From assembly GCA_024404215.1 (NCBI GenBank), contig JAKSQI010000020.1, positions 1 through 14,897 of the forward strand: DNA of 14,897 nucleotides, read 5' to 3'. A program made the position numbers and the translations under genes. Positions 6,908 through 14,190 of the stretch are shown piece after piece. The DNA comes from Oscillospiraceae bacterium. Lineage in GTDB: Bacteria; Bacillota; Clostridia; Oscillospirales; Oscillospiraceae. The first letter of the stretch is position 1. The number at the start of each line of letters is the position of its first letter. Below the pieces are notes generated by a model. That model did not search any database. It saw only the letters and a list, made by a program, of their open reading frames with translations, and was not told where the DNA came from.

Positions 6908-6941
6908 AAAAAGCTCCGGCACTGCAGCGCCGGAGCTTTTT
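6908..6941. terminator. Bidirectional Rho-independent terminator
   Basis: A 13-bp perfect stem (AAAAAGCTCCGGC at 6908-6920 with GCCGGAGCTTTTT at 6929-6941). T-runs end the stem on both strands, so it serves the convergent YczE-like gene and the URO-D family gene. Confidence 0.9.
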
Positions 6942-6943
6942 GT

Positions 6944-7948
6944 TTATGTCAGGGACAGACCGTAGGTTTCGGTGTTATAGCGGGCAAGTTCATCGATGAT
7001 GACCTCTTCCACCCAGGGATAACGGGTACGCGGTCCACCATAGGTCATGCAGGGCATGAAGCCCTTCAGCTTGCCGTACTCCTCGCAGGCCCGGCGGGTC
7101 TCCCGGCGAACCTCTTCCTCCGTAGCGTCGGAGCGGTCAATGACACTGTCAATACCACCCATAAGGGCCATGCGGCCATCCAGCTTTTCCGCCAGAGCAG
7201 CCAGATTGTTGGTAGGCAGAACACCCTGCCAGATATCTACGCCGATTTCAGCCATGTCCTCAGCAATGGGCTCCATGTAAGAGTCACCGTGGTGCATGAC
7301 AATTACGCCGTTTTCATGGAGGTAATCGTAGAGGCGGCGATAAGGCTCCTTAAAGAACTCCCGCCAAACCTCCGGGGACATGAAAAGGCTGTTCTTGCTG
7401 CCCCAGTCATCGTGGGAGCAAATGACATCGGGATGCAGATTTTCTACAATCAGCTTCATGTAGGTCAGACGGTATTCGGTAATGACCTCGATGAGCTCGT
7501 GCATTTCATCCGGAGCCGCCAGCAGATTCACCAGCGTATCCTCAAAGGTCATCAGCATATGCAGCTGCTCAAAAATACCGGTTCCCATAACCGTCATGGT
7601 GAGATAACGGTCGTGGTCAACGGCAGCGGCAGCAGCCTGAGCCTCTTCCCAGCCCTCGGAGCAGGCAGCCCGCAGATTGGGAACCTTAACATAGTCCTTC
7701 CAGTTGTCAATATCCTGAATGACCTGGTTCTCTTCCGTTACAAAGGGAACGGCAGCCGGAGCGTCCTCCGGGAAGAGAATCAAAGTACCCCAACGGTCCA
7801 AACTGTTGGTTCCCCGAATACGGTTCCCCCGGACATGTTTGAAAACCGGGTCACCGGGAATAGGTTTAAAAGCGGTAAAGCTGTTGCTGAGGCAGACAGG
7901 CTTGCCGTCCTTTTTCAGCAGCTCCAGCAGGTTTTCTTTAGCAGTCAT
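6944..7948 (-). CDS. Uroporphyrinogen decarboxylase family protein (probable corrinoid-linked methyltransferase type)
   Basis: A 334-residue protein of the URO-D/MtaA/CmuA superfamily, whose members decarboxylate uroporphyrinogen or move methyl groups between corrinoid proteins and cofactors. The C-terminal half carries the diagnostic parts: ICSHDDWGSKNSLFMSPE (176-192), VMHHGDSYMEPI (217-228), LMGGIDS (262-268) and GFMPCMTYGGP (296-306). The usual zinc motif His-x-Cys of methyltransferases is not seen; the matching place reads Met-His219-His220-Gly-Asp, while a later Cys300 is kept. No haem, corrinoid-protein or methyltransferase-activation gene lies nearby, so a haem role is unlikely and the substrate is unknown. 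The start at 7948 has GGAGG (7956-7960) seven bases upstream; the in-frame start at 7963 overlaps that site. Confidence 0.85.
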   Translation of the reverse strand: MTAKENLLELLKKDGKPVCLSNSFTAFKPIPGDPVFKHVRGNRIRGTNSLDRWGTLILFPEDAPAAVPFVTEENQVIQDIDNWKDYVKVPNLRAACSEGWEEAQAAAAAVDHDRYLTMTVMGTGIFEQLHMLMTFEDTLVNLLAAPDEMHELIEVITEYRLTYMKLIVENLHPDVICSHDDWGSKNSLFMSPEVWREFFKEPYRRLYDYLHENGVIVMHHGDSYMEPIAEDMAEIGVDIWQGVLPTNNLAALAEKLDGRMALMGGIDSVIDRSDATEEEVRRETRRACEEYGKLKGFMPCMTYGGPRTRYPWVEEVIIDELARYNTETYGLSLT

Positions 7949-7987
7949 GCGGATTCCTCCCATTGTACATCTTTAATCTTCTCAACG

Positions 7988-8016
7988 ATTATAGACCACC
8001 CTTTTCTTTTGCACAA
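7988..8016 (-). promoter_or_regulatory. Promoter of the URO-D family gene, with upstream direct repeat
   Basis: On the minus strand, a perfect -10 TATAAT (7993-7988), a 17-base spacer and a weak -35 TTGTGC (8016-8011). The -35 lies inside TTTTGCACAA (8007-8016, plus strand), which is repeated exactly at 8038-8047, 31 bases away. Confidence 0.6.
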
Positions 8017-8098
8017 GAAGCAGACACTAATTCATCCTTTTGCACAAACCAGCCGGTGTTTTTTTGTTGAAATCGCCATTTTCTTCTCCCTTTGACTG

Positions 8099-8133
8099 CA
8101 AAAAAACTCCCCAAGGATTTCCCTTGAGGAGTT
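8099..8133 (-). terminator. Rho-independent terminator of the lepA operon
   Basis: On the minus strand, AACTCCTCAAGG, a 5-nt loop and CCTTGGGGAGTT (one U-G pair), followed by a T-run. It sits just after the stop of the small zinc-ribbon gene. Confidence 0.88.
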
Positions 8134-8137
8134 TATC

Positions 8138-8527
8138 TTACTTAATATTAACCTTGGCGTGGCACTCAGGGCACTCGCAGGAGCGGGGCACCTTGGCCCC
8201 CATGCCGCGACCAAGCTTTTTGGCACCGCACGCCGGGCATTTGATGGTACCCATCATCAGAAATACACCTACCAGAGCCAGAACACCGCCGGGAATACCC
8301 AGAGACGCATTGTTGATACCCAAAAAGGTAAAATTCGGCAGCCAGCTTAGAAGGCCAATTGCAAAGCCACACCACATCAAAATGCAGCAGAAAAGGGGGT
8401 AGGCCCGTCTGGTTTCATAGATGACAGCACTTTTCTCAGCCTCCCGTGTTCTGCTTGCTACCTTGGCAGCAGCCGCCTCCCGGGGTGACAGAACCTTGCC
8501 GTTCGTATTTTTCTTGTTTTCACTCAT
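8138..8527 (-). CDS. Small membrane protein with C-terminal zinc ribbon
   Basis: A 129-residue protein whose family I do not recognise. A charged, Ala-rich N-terminus (1-40) comes before two hydrophobic segments (about 44-63 and 77-93). A four-cysteine zinc-ribbon-like C-terminus follows: Cys97 and Cys100 in CPACG, Cys119 and Cys122 in CPECH, with an extra Cys117. Paired CPxC motifs suggest structural zinc binding on the cytoplasmic side. AGGAG lies seven bases before the ATG at 8527. The gene starts 27 bases after lepA stops and the operon terminator follows it, so it is probably co-transcribed with lepA. Function unknown; a link to translation or membrane stress is only a guess from position. 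Confidence 0.8.
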   Translation of the reverse strand: MSENKKNTNGKVLSPREAAAAKVASRTREAEKSAVIYETRRAYPLFCCILMWCGFAIGLLSWLPNFTFLGINNASLGIPGGVLALVGVFLMMGTIKCPACGAKKLGRGMGAKVPRSCECPECHAKVNIK

Positions 8528-8554
8528 AATACTTCTCCTGTTATTGTAGTAGGG

Positions 8555-10360
8555 TTACTCATCCAGACGGAGAACCGCCATGAAGGCTTCCTGGGGAACG
8601 GAAACCGATCCCAGACTGCGCATGCGCTTTTTGCCTTCCTTCTGCTTTTCCAGCAGCTTCTTCTTACGGGAAATATCACCGCCATAGCACTTGGCCAAAA
8701 CATCCTTGCGCATGGCGCGAATGGTTTCACGGGCAATAACCTTGCCGCCGATGGCAGCCTGTACCGGGATTTCAAACAGCTGGCGGGGAATGTTATCCTT
8801 CAGCTTTTCCGCAATACGGCGGCCACGGGCATAGGCCTTCTCTTTATGAACAATAAAGGACAGGGCATCTACAATCTCGCCATTGAGCAGAATATCCAGC
8901 TTAACCAGATCACTGTCCCGATAGCCCAGGAATTCATAATCCAGCGAGGCGTAGCCCTTGCTGCGGGACTTCAGTGCATCAAAAAAGTCATAGATGATTT
9001 CGTTCAGAGGCATCTCGTAATGCAGCTCAACACGGGTCTCATCCAAATACTTCATGTCCTTGTATTCGCCCCGGCGCTCCTGGCTCAAATCCATGATGTT
9101 GCCTACAAATTCCGTAGGGCACATAATGGAGGCCTTTACAAAGGGCTCCTCTGCCATCATGATTTCCGCCGGATCCGGATAGTTTTGGGGGTTATCTACC
9201 ATCAGTACGGAGCCATCGGTTTTGGTTACACGGTAAATAACGCTGGGGGCTGTGGTGATCAAGTCCAGATTGTACTCCCGTTCCAGTCGTTCCTGAATAA
9301 TCTCCATATGCAGCAGGCCCAGGAAACCGCAGCGGAAGCCAAAGCCCAGCGCCACGGAGGATTCCGGTTCAAAGGTCAAAGCTGCATCGTTCAGCTTCAG
9401 CTTTTCCAGGGCATCACGCAGATCCGGATATTTGGCACCATCACTGGTGTAAACACCGGAAAATACCATGGGCTGTACCGGACGGTAGCCGTCCAGGGGA
9501 GCCTCCGCCGGACGGTCATTGGCCGTAACGGTATCACCCACCCGGGTATCGGCAACATTTTTGATACTGGCCGTCAGATAACCAACATCACCGGCCGCAA
9601 GCTCGGCACAGGGCTCAAAGCCCACCGGGCGCATATGGCCTACCTCAACTACCCGATAGACAGCACCGGTAGCCATCATGCGAACATCCATGTCCGCCCG
9701 TACACAGCCGTCAACGACTCGCATATACACAATAACACCACGATAGCTGTCGTACTGGCTATCAAAAATCAGGGCCTTCAAGGGGGCATCCGGGTCTCCT
9801 TTGGGAGCGGGTATGGTGCTGACAATCTGCTCCGGCACCAGTTCTACATTTAGGCCCCGCTTGGCCGAAATCTCCGGTGCATCCTCAGCCGGAATACCGA
9901 TAACATCTTCAATTTCGGTCTTAACCCGCTTAGGGTCTGCTGCCGGCAGGTCGATTTTGTTTATGACCGGCAGAATCTCCAGGTCGTTTTCCAAGGCCAA
10001 ATAGGTGTTCGCCAAGGTCTGGGCTTCAATTCCCTGAGCCGCATCTACCACCAGAACGGCACCCTCGCAGGCTGCCAGAGAACGGGAAACCTCATAGTTG
10101 AAGTCAACATGCCCCGGCGTATCAATCAAATTCAGTTTATAAATCTCACCATCGTTGGCCTTGTAGTCCAGGCTGACTGCCCTGGCCTTAATGGTAATGC
10201 CTCGCTCGCGCTCCAGGTCCATGTTATCCAGAATCTGGTTTTCCATATCCCGGGCCTCAACGGCACCGCAAAGCTCAATCAGGCGGTCGGAAAGAGTGGA
10301 CTTTCCGTGGTCAATATGGGCAATGATGCTGAAGTTGCGGATTTTACTGCGGTCAGTCAT
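8555..10360 (-). CDS. lepA: Elongation factor 4 (LepA), ribosome-associated GTPase
   Basis: A 601-residue EF-4, a translational GTPase proposed to act on stalled or mis-translocated ribosomes and in 30S biogenesis. The G-domain motifs are in order: AHIDHGKST (14-22), RGITIKA (53-59), DTPGH (80-84) and NKID (134-137). They are followed by the domain II/III region (FGFRCGFLGLLHMEI) and the LepA-specific C-terminal domain ending in the basic KKKLLEKQKEGKKRMR region. Length is typical (about 600). GGAGG (10367-10371) lies six bases upstream of the ATG, inside the 3' end of the upstream XRE regulator gene, whose TGA is one base before this start. Translational coupling of the two is therefore likely. 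Confidence 0.97.
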   Translation of the reverse strand: MTDRSKIRNFSIIAHIDHGKSTLSDRLIELCGAVEARDMENQILDNMDLERERGITIKARAVSLDYKANDGEIYKLNLIDTPGHVDFNYEVSRSLAACEGAVLVVDAAQGIEAQTLANTYLALENDLEILPVINKIDLPAADPKRVKTEIEDVIGIPAEDAPEISAKRGLNVELVPEQIVSTIPAPKGDPDAPLKALIFDSQYDSYRGVIVYMRVVDGCVRADMDVRMMATGAVYRVVEVGHMRPVGFEPCAELAAGDVGYLTASIKNVADTRVGDTVTANDRPAEAPLDGYRPVQPMVFSGVYTSDGAKYPDLRDALEKLKLNDAALTFEPESSVALGFGFRCGFLGLLHMEIIQERLEREYNLDLITTAPSVIYRVTKTDGSVLMVDNPQNYPDPAEIMMAEEPFVKASIMCPTEFVGNIMDLSQERRGEYKDMKYLDETRVELHYEMPLNEIIYDFFDALKSRSKGYASLDYEFLGYRDSDLVKLDILLNGEIVDALSFIVHKEKAYARGRRIAEKLKDNIPRQLFEIPVQAAIGGKVIARETIRAMRKDVLAKCYGGDISRKKKLLEKQKEGKKRMRSLGSVSVPQEAFMAVLRLDE

Positions 10361-10361
10361 G

Positions 10362-10802
10362 TCATGCCTCCGTTTCTGTTAAGGTTTGTATCAGCCGGGC
10401 AAGGCCCTGCTGCTGACGGATGAGCAGTTCCGGGGGCAGAACCCTGCCGGGCTCATCCAGAAGGAAATGCAGCTGGTCAATGGCATTCATCACACATAAG
10501 GCTGCCGCTGCCGTCTGATCCGGCTGATTAACCTCGGTCAGCCGATTCACAAGGGCTGCCAGAGCCTCAGCCATTTGAACCTCCTCCCGGCCGGAATCAC
10601 TCTGCCGGCCAAGAATCCAGTCTGCCGTGACACCGTAATAATCACAGGCCCGGACAACAAATTCCAGTTTAGGCTCCCGAATGCCATTTTCATAATGGGA
10701 AAGCAAAGCCTGAGATATGCCAAGTCCGTCTGCCGCCTGCTTTTGGCTCAGGCCCTTTTCATGGCGCAGTGCCGACAGCTGTTCTGAAAAACGGCTTGCC
10801 AT
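10362..10802 (-). CDS. XRE-family helix-turn-helix regulator
   Basis: A 146-residue protein with an N-terminal Cro/C1-type helix-turn-helix at about 6-66: LSQKQAADGLGISQALLSHYENG with the usual REPKLEFVVRACDYYGV third part and the ending DWILGR. The C-terminal half (67-146) is helical and Leu/Ala-rich, likely for dimerisation, with no recognised ligand domain. The start at 10802 has GGAGG (10811-10815) eight bases upstream. It is the first gene of the lepA operon, with a good promoter upstream, and may regulate its own operon, but no direct target can be shown. An imperfect inverted repeat overlaps the -35 box and could be its operator. Confidence 0.9.
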   Translation of the reverse strand: MASRFSEQLSALRHEKGLSQKQAADGLGISQALLSHYENGIREPKLEFVVRACDYYGVTADWILGRQSDSGREEVQMAEALAALVNRLTEVNQPDQTAAAALCVMNAIDQLHFLLDEPGRVLPPELLIRQQQGLARLIQTLTETEA

Positions 10803-10845
10803 TCCTCATCCCTCCATTTGCAGCTGCATATAATACATTCAGTAT

Positions 10846-10874
10846 AGTATATCGCTCCATAAAGCTTTTGTAAA
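10846..10874 (-). promoter_or_regulatory. Promoter of the XRE-lepA operon
   Basis: On the minus strand, -35 TTTACA (10874-10869), a 17-base spacer and -10 TATACT (10851-10846). A second TATACT lies five bases further down (10846-10841). The -35 overlaps one arm of the imperfect repeat at 10872-10896. Confidence 0.75.
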
Positions 10875-10896
10875 GGGATTCCGCCGGAGTCCCCTT
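10872..10896. repeat. Inverted repeat overlapping the XRE promoter -35
   Basis: AAAGGGATTCC, GCC, then GGAGTCCCCTTT: arms of about 11 bases with one G-T pair and one extra C. It overlaps the -35 region, so it could be a repressor site. It could also be a weak terminator for plus-strand transcripts, as T-rich sequence follows. Confidence 0.4.
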
Positions 10897-10970
10897 TCCA
10901 GTTGCGTTTTTTTCCGTTTGATGGTAAAGTGATAGCCTGTTCCTGACTTGAGCCAGGAGCCCGGGTTGGC

Positions 10971-11000
10971 AAAAAAAGAAGCCGCCGGAGAACCGGCGGC
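10971..11000 (-). terminator. Rho-independent terminator after secG
   Basis: On the minus strand, GCCGCCGG, loop TTCT and CCGGCGGC, followed by TTCTTTTTTT. A short GC-rich perfect stem just past the secG stop. Confidence 0.92.
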
Positions 11001-11007
11001 CTGTCAA

Positions 11008-11247
11008 TCACTGGATAATACCGATGACCAAGGTCAGAACAGCGAAGGCAATGGCAAACCACTTGGTGGCCTTAGCCAGCTTGGCATCGCGGCTCTTGCT
11101 CTTGTTACGGGAGAGGAAGGTGTCGTTTCCGCCGCCGATGGCACCGGACAGACCGGCGCTCTTTCCGGACTGGAAGAGAACGATAACAATCAAAGCCAAA
11201 GAGCTCAGCAGCTGAAGAACAATCAAAACAGTAGTCAATGCGGACAT
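11008..11247 (-). CDS. secG: Protein translocase subunit SecG
   Basis: A 79-residue SecG, the small accessory subunit of the SecYEG channel that aids SecA-driven export. Two membrane segments (about 3-25 and 60-78) flank the conserved cytoplasmic loop VLFQSGKSAGLSGAIGGG (23-40). The start MSALTT at 11247 gives the normal SecG N-terminus; its ribosome binding site is weak (AAAGG, 13 bases upstream). The longer in-frame start at 11307 would add 20 unlikely residues. It stands alone, with its own promoter and terminator, divergent from tatD. Confidence 0.95.
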   Translation of the reverse strand: MSALTTVLIVLQLLSSLALIVIVLFQSGKSAGLSGAIGGGNDTFLSRNKSKSRDAKLAKATKWFAIAFAVLTLVIGIIQ

Positions 11248-11321
11248 GGCAGTATTCAAACCTTTCAAAATAAAGTATAATGTGGAAACGGCGCAAAGCC
11301 GCATCATTTACAGTACAAAGG

Positions 11322-11350
11322 ATTTTAGCACATATCCGCAGGCCTTGCAA
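11322..11350 (-). promoter_or_regulatory. Promoter of secG
   Basis: On the minus strand, -35 TTGCAA (11350-11345), a 17-base spacer and -10 TAAAAT (11327-11322) preceded by TGC, an extended -10. It leaves a leader of about 70 bases before secG. Confidence 0.72.
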
Positions 11351-11376
11351 GTATTATTTTATTAGGATGTGAAAAA

Positions 11377-12138
11377 ATGTATTTTGATACCCATGCCCAT
11401 TATGACGATGAACAGTTCGCTCCGGACCGTGAGGAGCTGCTGCAGGCTCTGCCCGCCGCCGGTGTAGAGCTGGTAGTGAATCCTGCTGCTGACATGGCTT
11501 CCTCCCGAGCCGGCCGAGAGCTTGCCGCCCGCTACCCCTTCCTCTACTTTGCCATAGGAGTCCATCCTCACGATACGGAAAACATGAAGGAGGAAGACTT
11601 CGATGAGCTGCGGGCACTGTCTCGGGATCCTAAGTGTGTCGCTGTAGGCGAAATCGGCCTGGATTACCATTACGACCTCTCCCCTCGGGAGATTCAAAAG
11701 AAACGCTTTCGGCAGCAAATGGAGCTGGCCCGTGAGTTGGGTAAGCCCGTAATCATCCACGAGCGAGAAGCCTGTGCCGACGTGCTGGAGGTTGTCACCC
11801 AATACAAGGATCTGCGAGGGGTTTATCACTGCTTTTCCGGCAGCTGGGAAACCGCCAAAATCATCCTGGATCAAGGCTGGTATCTTTCGTTTACCGGGGT
11901 CATCACCTTCAAAAATGCCCGCAAAGCTCTGGAGGTCGTGTCCAACATGCCGGCTGACCGGCTGATGATAGAAACTGACAGCCCCTATCTGGCTCCTGTG
12001 CCCAATCGAGGCAAGCGTAACGATTCCCGTAACCTGGCCTTCATTGCCTCTAAGGCTGCCGAGCTCAAGGGCATGACGCCGGAGGAGCTGGCCGCCTTGA
12101 CTTTGGAAAACGGTAAGAGGTTTTTTAACATTCCCTAA
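11377..12138 (+). CDS. TatD family metal-dependent hydrolase (DNase)
   Basis: A 253-residue TatD-type amidohydrolase-fold enzyme. Relatives are Mg2+-dependent 3'-5' DNases and D-amino-acyl-tRNA deacylases. The metal ligands are all present: His6 and His8 in DTHAHYD, Glu92 in VGEIGLDYHYD, His128 in VIIHER, His151 in YHCFSG and Asp201 in ETDSPYLAP. Length is normal. The ribosome binding site is weak (AGGA, 11364-11367, nine bases upstream of the ATG). It lies divergent from secG and 87 bases ahead of the ABC operon with no clear terminator between, so some read-through is possible. The exact substrate cannot be told from sequence. Confidence 0.94.
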   Translation: MYFDTHAHYDDEQFAPDREELLQALPAAGVELVVNPAADMASSRAGRELAARYPFLYFAIGVHPHDTENMKEEDFDELRALSRDPKCVAVGEIGLDYHYDLSPREIQKKRFRQQMELARELGKPVIIHEREACADVLEVVTQYKDLRGVYHCFSGSWETAKIILDQGWYLSFTGVITFKNARKALEVVSNMPADRLMIETDSPYLAPVPNRGKRNDSRNLAFIASKAAELKGMTPEELAALTLENGKRFFNIP

Positions 12139-12225
12139 GTTTTACACTTCGTTCATATTTCATTCGCATATCCGTTACATCCGTGAATTACCATTGCTTT
12201 CACTATAATAAAGGGGGATTCAACC

Positions 12226-13314
12226 TTGATTGAGGTAACCAATCTGGTTAAGCGCTACGGTGACCATGTGGTGCTGGACCACCTGAGCTTCACCGTCAAG
12301 CCCGGACAGATTTATGGCTTTCTGGGCCCTAACGGTGCCGGCAAATCTACAACCATGAATATATTAACCGGCTACATCGGTATGACGGAGGGTTCCGTAA
12401 AAATTAATGGTCACGACCTGCTGGAGGAGCCGGAGGCTGTCCGCCGCAGCATCGGCTATCTGCCGGAGCTGCCGCCGCTCTACGGTGACATGACACCAAA
12501 AGAGTATCTAACCTTCGCCGCTGAACTGAAAAAGCTGCCCAGGGGGGAGCGGGCCGCAGCCGTAGAAGAGGTCATGGAGCTAACCGGGCTTGTTGGCATG
12601 CAGAACCGACTGATTCGCAACCTGTCCAAGGGCTACCGCCAGCGTGTCGGTCTGGCTCAGGCCATTTTGGGCATGCCGGAGCTGATTATTCTGGACGAGC
12701 CTACCGTTGGCTTGGACCCTCAGCAGATTATTGACATCCGCAACCTGATTCGCAGTTTGGCAGGCAAACACACCGTCATCCTCAGCAGTCACATTCTCAC
12801 TGAGGTTCAGGAGGTCTGTGACCATATTCTGATTCTGCACCACGGCCATCTGGTTGCTGATGGTACACCGGAGGAACTGGAGCGCAGCCTGCGGGACAAC
12901 GTTCTGGATCTCACCCTGAAAAGCGAAAGCCCATCCGATGTGGAAGCTTTGGCCGCCTCCCTGCCGGATGTCAGCCGCTGGGAGCTTCGCAATGGCAGCG
13001 GCGAGTGCCAGCTTGCCCTCTACCCCGAAGAAGGGGCCGACCTGCGGGAAGCTGTTTTTAACGCCTGCGTGGAAAGGAAGCTCCCCTTGCTGGGCATGCA
13101 GTACCGCACCACCGGACTGGAGCAGGTTTTCCTGCGTCTGATAAACGACGACCTGCCCGCCCCCTCTGCCGGAGACAGCCTGCCGGAGGAAATGCCCACC
13201 GATGCCGAAGCCCCGGCCGCTTCCCTGCCGGATGTCAACCGCCGGGAAGCCTCTGACAGTGACGAGGCGTGTCGGCCTGACCCATCCCACAAGGAAGGAG
13301 CTGATGAAGAATGA
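12226..13314 (+). CDS. ABC transporter ATP-binding protein, GldA/CcmA type, with duplicated tail
   Basis: A 362-residue ATPase that powers the ABC-2 permease encoded next. Walker A is GPNGAGKST (34-42), signature LSKGYRQR (133-140), Walker B LIILDEP (153-159), D-loop GLDP and switch His189. A C-terminal accessory part follows to about 305. The usual family length is about 300-310; here an acidic, Pro/Ala-rich tail of about 55 residues is added. Residues 324-360 of that tail resemble residues 236-272 of the same protein, as if copied. The start is a TTG at 12226 with AGGGGG (12212-12217) eight bases upstream; no ATG fits. The gene overlaps the permease start by ATGA, a mark of coupled translation. 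Confidence 0.92.
   Translation: MIEVTNLVKRYGDHVVLDHLSFTVKPGQIYGFLGPNGAGKSTTMNILTGYIGMTEGSVKINGHDLLEEPEAVRRSIGYLPELPPLYGDMTPKEYLTFAAELKKLPRGERAAAVEEVMELTGLVGMQNRLIRNLSKGYRQRVGLAQAILGMPELIILDEPTVGLDPQQIIDIRNLIRSLAGKHTVILSSHILTEVQEVCDHILILHHGHLVADGTPEELERSLRDNVLDLTLKSESPSDVEALAASLPDVSRWELRNGSGECQLALYPEEGADLREAVFNACVERKLPLLGMQYRTTGLEQVFLRLINDDLPAPSAGDSLPEEMPTDAEAPAASLPDVNRREASDSDEACRPDPSHKEGADEE
12931..13305 (+). repeat. Degenerate in-frame direct repeat inside the ABC ATPase gene
   Basis: Copy A (12931-13041) and copy B (13195-13305) align without gaps at an offset of 264 bases (88 codons). The best part encodes AASLPDV in both copies (12949-12969 and 13213-13233), and EGAD ends both. Copy B also holds the GGAG that precedes the permease start. 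Confidence 0.7.
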
Positions 13315-14177
13315 CCGCTGTATACAAGCGTGAGCTGCGCTCATATTTCAACTCCATGATTGGCTATATTTTCACAGCTGCCGTCATGCTGATTATCGGC
13401 CTTTACTTTACCATTTATAACCTGCGCTCCGGCTACCCCTATTTTGCCACTGCTTTGGCCGGAACCATCTCTATTTTCGCCTTTACCGTCCCCCTGCTGA
13501 CCATGCGCAGCATGTCCGAGGAGCGGCACAGCAAAACGGACCAGATGCTTCTGACCTACCCGGTTTCGGTTGCCGGTGTGGTTTTTGGTAAATTTTTGGC
13601 CATGCTGACCGTCTTTGCCGTTCCCATGCTTTTTGCCTGTCTCTGCCCGGTTGTCATTCATCTGGGCGGCAACGGCAGCTTTCTGATTGACTATTCGCTA
13701 ATTCTTCTCTTCCTCTTTCTTGGGGCCATGTTCATCGCTATCGGCATGTTCATTTCCAGCCTCACCGAGAGTCAGGTTATCGCCGCTGTTGGTTCCATGA
13801 TTGCCCTGCTGGTACTGCTGCTTTGGGACAGCATCGTGGGCTTTATTCCCACCACCCTTGTTGCCGCCATTGTGGGCACTCTCATTCTCTTCGTTCTGGC
13901 AGCACTGTTGATTTATCGTTCTGCCGGCAGTCCAATAGCCGGCTTGACCATATTGGGCTTGGGGGTAATTGCCACTGTTTTGCTGGCCTTCCTGGCCTCT
14001 TCCGCCTTTACTGAAGGCTTTACCGCCTTTTTGAAGCTTTTCAGCATCTACGGCCCCCTGCAAAATTTTGCCAATTACTATCTGTTTGATGTAAAAGGCC
14101 TGCTGTTCTATGCTCTTTTTGCCGCTCTTTTCCTCTTCCTGACGATTCAGAGTGTGCAGAAGCGCCGTTATCGCTAA
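13311..14177 (+). CDS. ABC-2 type permease, GldF-like
   Basis: A 288-residue membrane subunit with about six or seven hydrophobic segments (roughly 17-37, 47-64, 93-115, 129-150, 155-172, 183-202 and 213-230, plus a last one near 262-280). The region 64-86 (TMRSMSEE, then TDQMLLTYPVS) matches the family's hallmark cytoplasmic helix before the second transmembrane pair. It pairs with the ATPase just upstream (ATGA overlap) and with the auxiliary protein downstream (13 bases away). This three-gene order is that of GldA-GldF-GldG in Bacteroidetes and of uncharacterised export systems elsewhere. The substrate is unknown. Confidence 0.9.
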   Translation: MTAVYKRELRSYFNSMIGYIFTAAVMLIIGLYFTIYNLRSGYPYFATALAGTISIFAFTVPLLTMRSMSEERHSKTDQMLLTYPVSVAGVVFGKFLAMLTVFAVPMLFACLCPVVIHLGGNGSFLIDYSLILLFLFLGAMFIAIGMFISSLTESQVIAAVGSMIALLVLLLWDSIVGFIPTTLVAAIVGTLILFVLAALLIYRSAGSPIAGLTILGLGVIATVLLAFLASSAFTEGFTAFLKLFSIYGPLQNFANYYLFDVKGLLFYALFAALFLFLTIQSVQKRRYR

Positions 14178-14190
14178 GGAGGTGCGTGAT

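Noticed and set aside
8846..9853. 335-codon plus-strand open frame opposite lepA
   Set aside because: Shadow of lepA with no ribosome binding site or recognisable motifs.
11097..11924. 275-codon minus-strand style frames over tatD and similar frames over the sirtuin
   Set aside because: Antisense shadows of the TatD and Sir2 genes, which carry complete catalytic motifs on the plus strand.
12204..12209. Perfect TATAAT just before the ABC ATPase gene
   Set aside because: Transcription from it would begin at about 12216, inside the AGGGGG ribosome binding site, and no -35 sits at the right distance; it may still act for a nearly leaderless transcript but is not supported.
12807..13344. Minus-strand frames opposite the ABC ATPase tail
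   Set aside because: The repeat-like composition comes from the ATPase tail on the plus strand; no start signals are seen on the minus strand.
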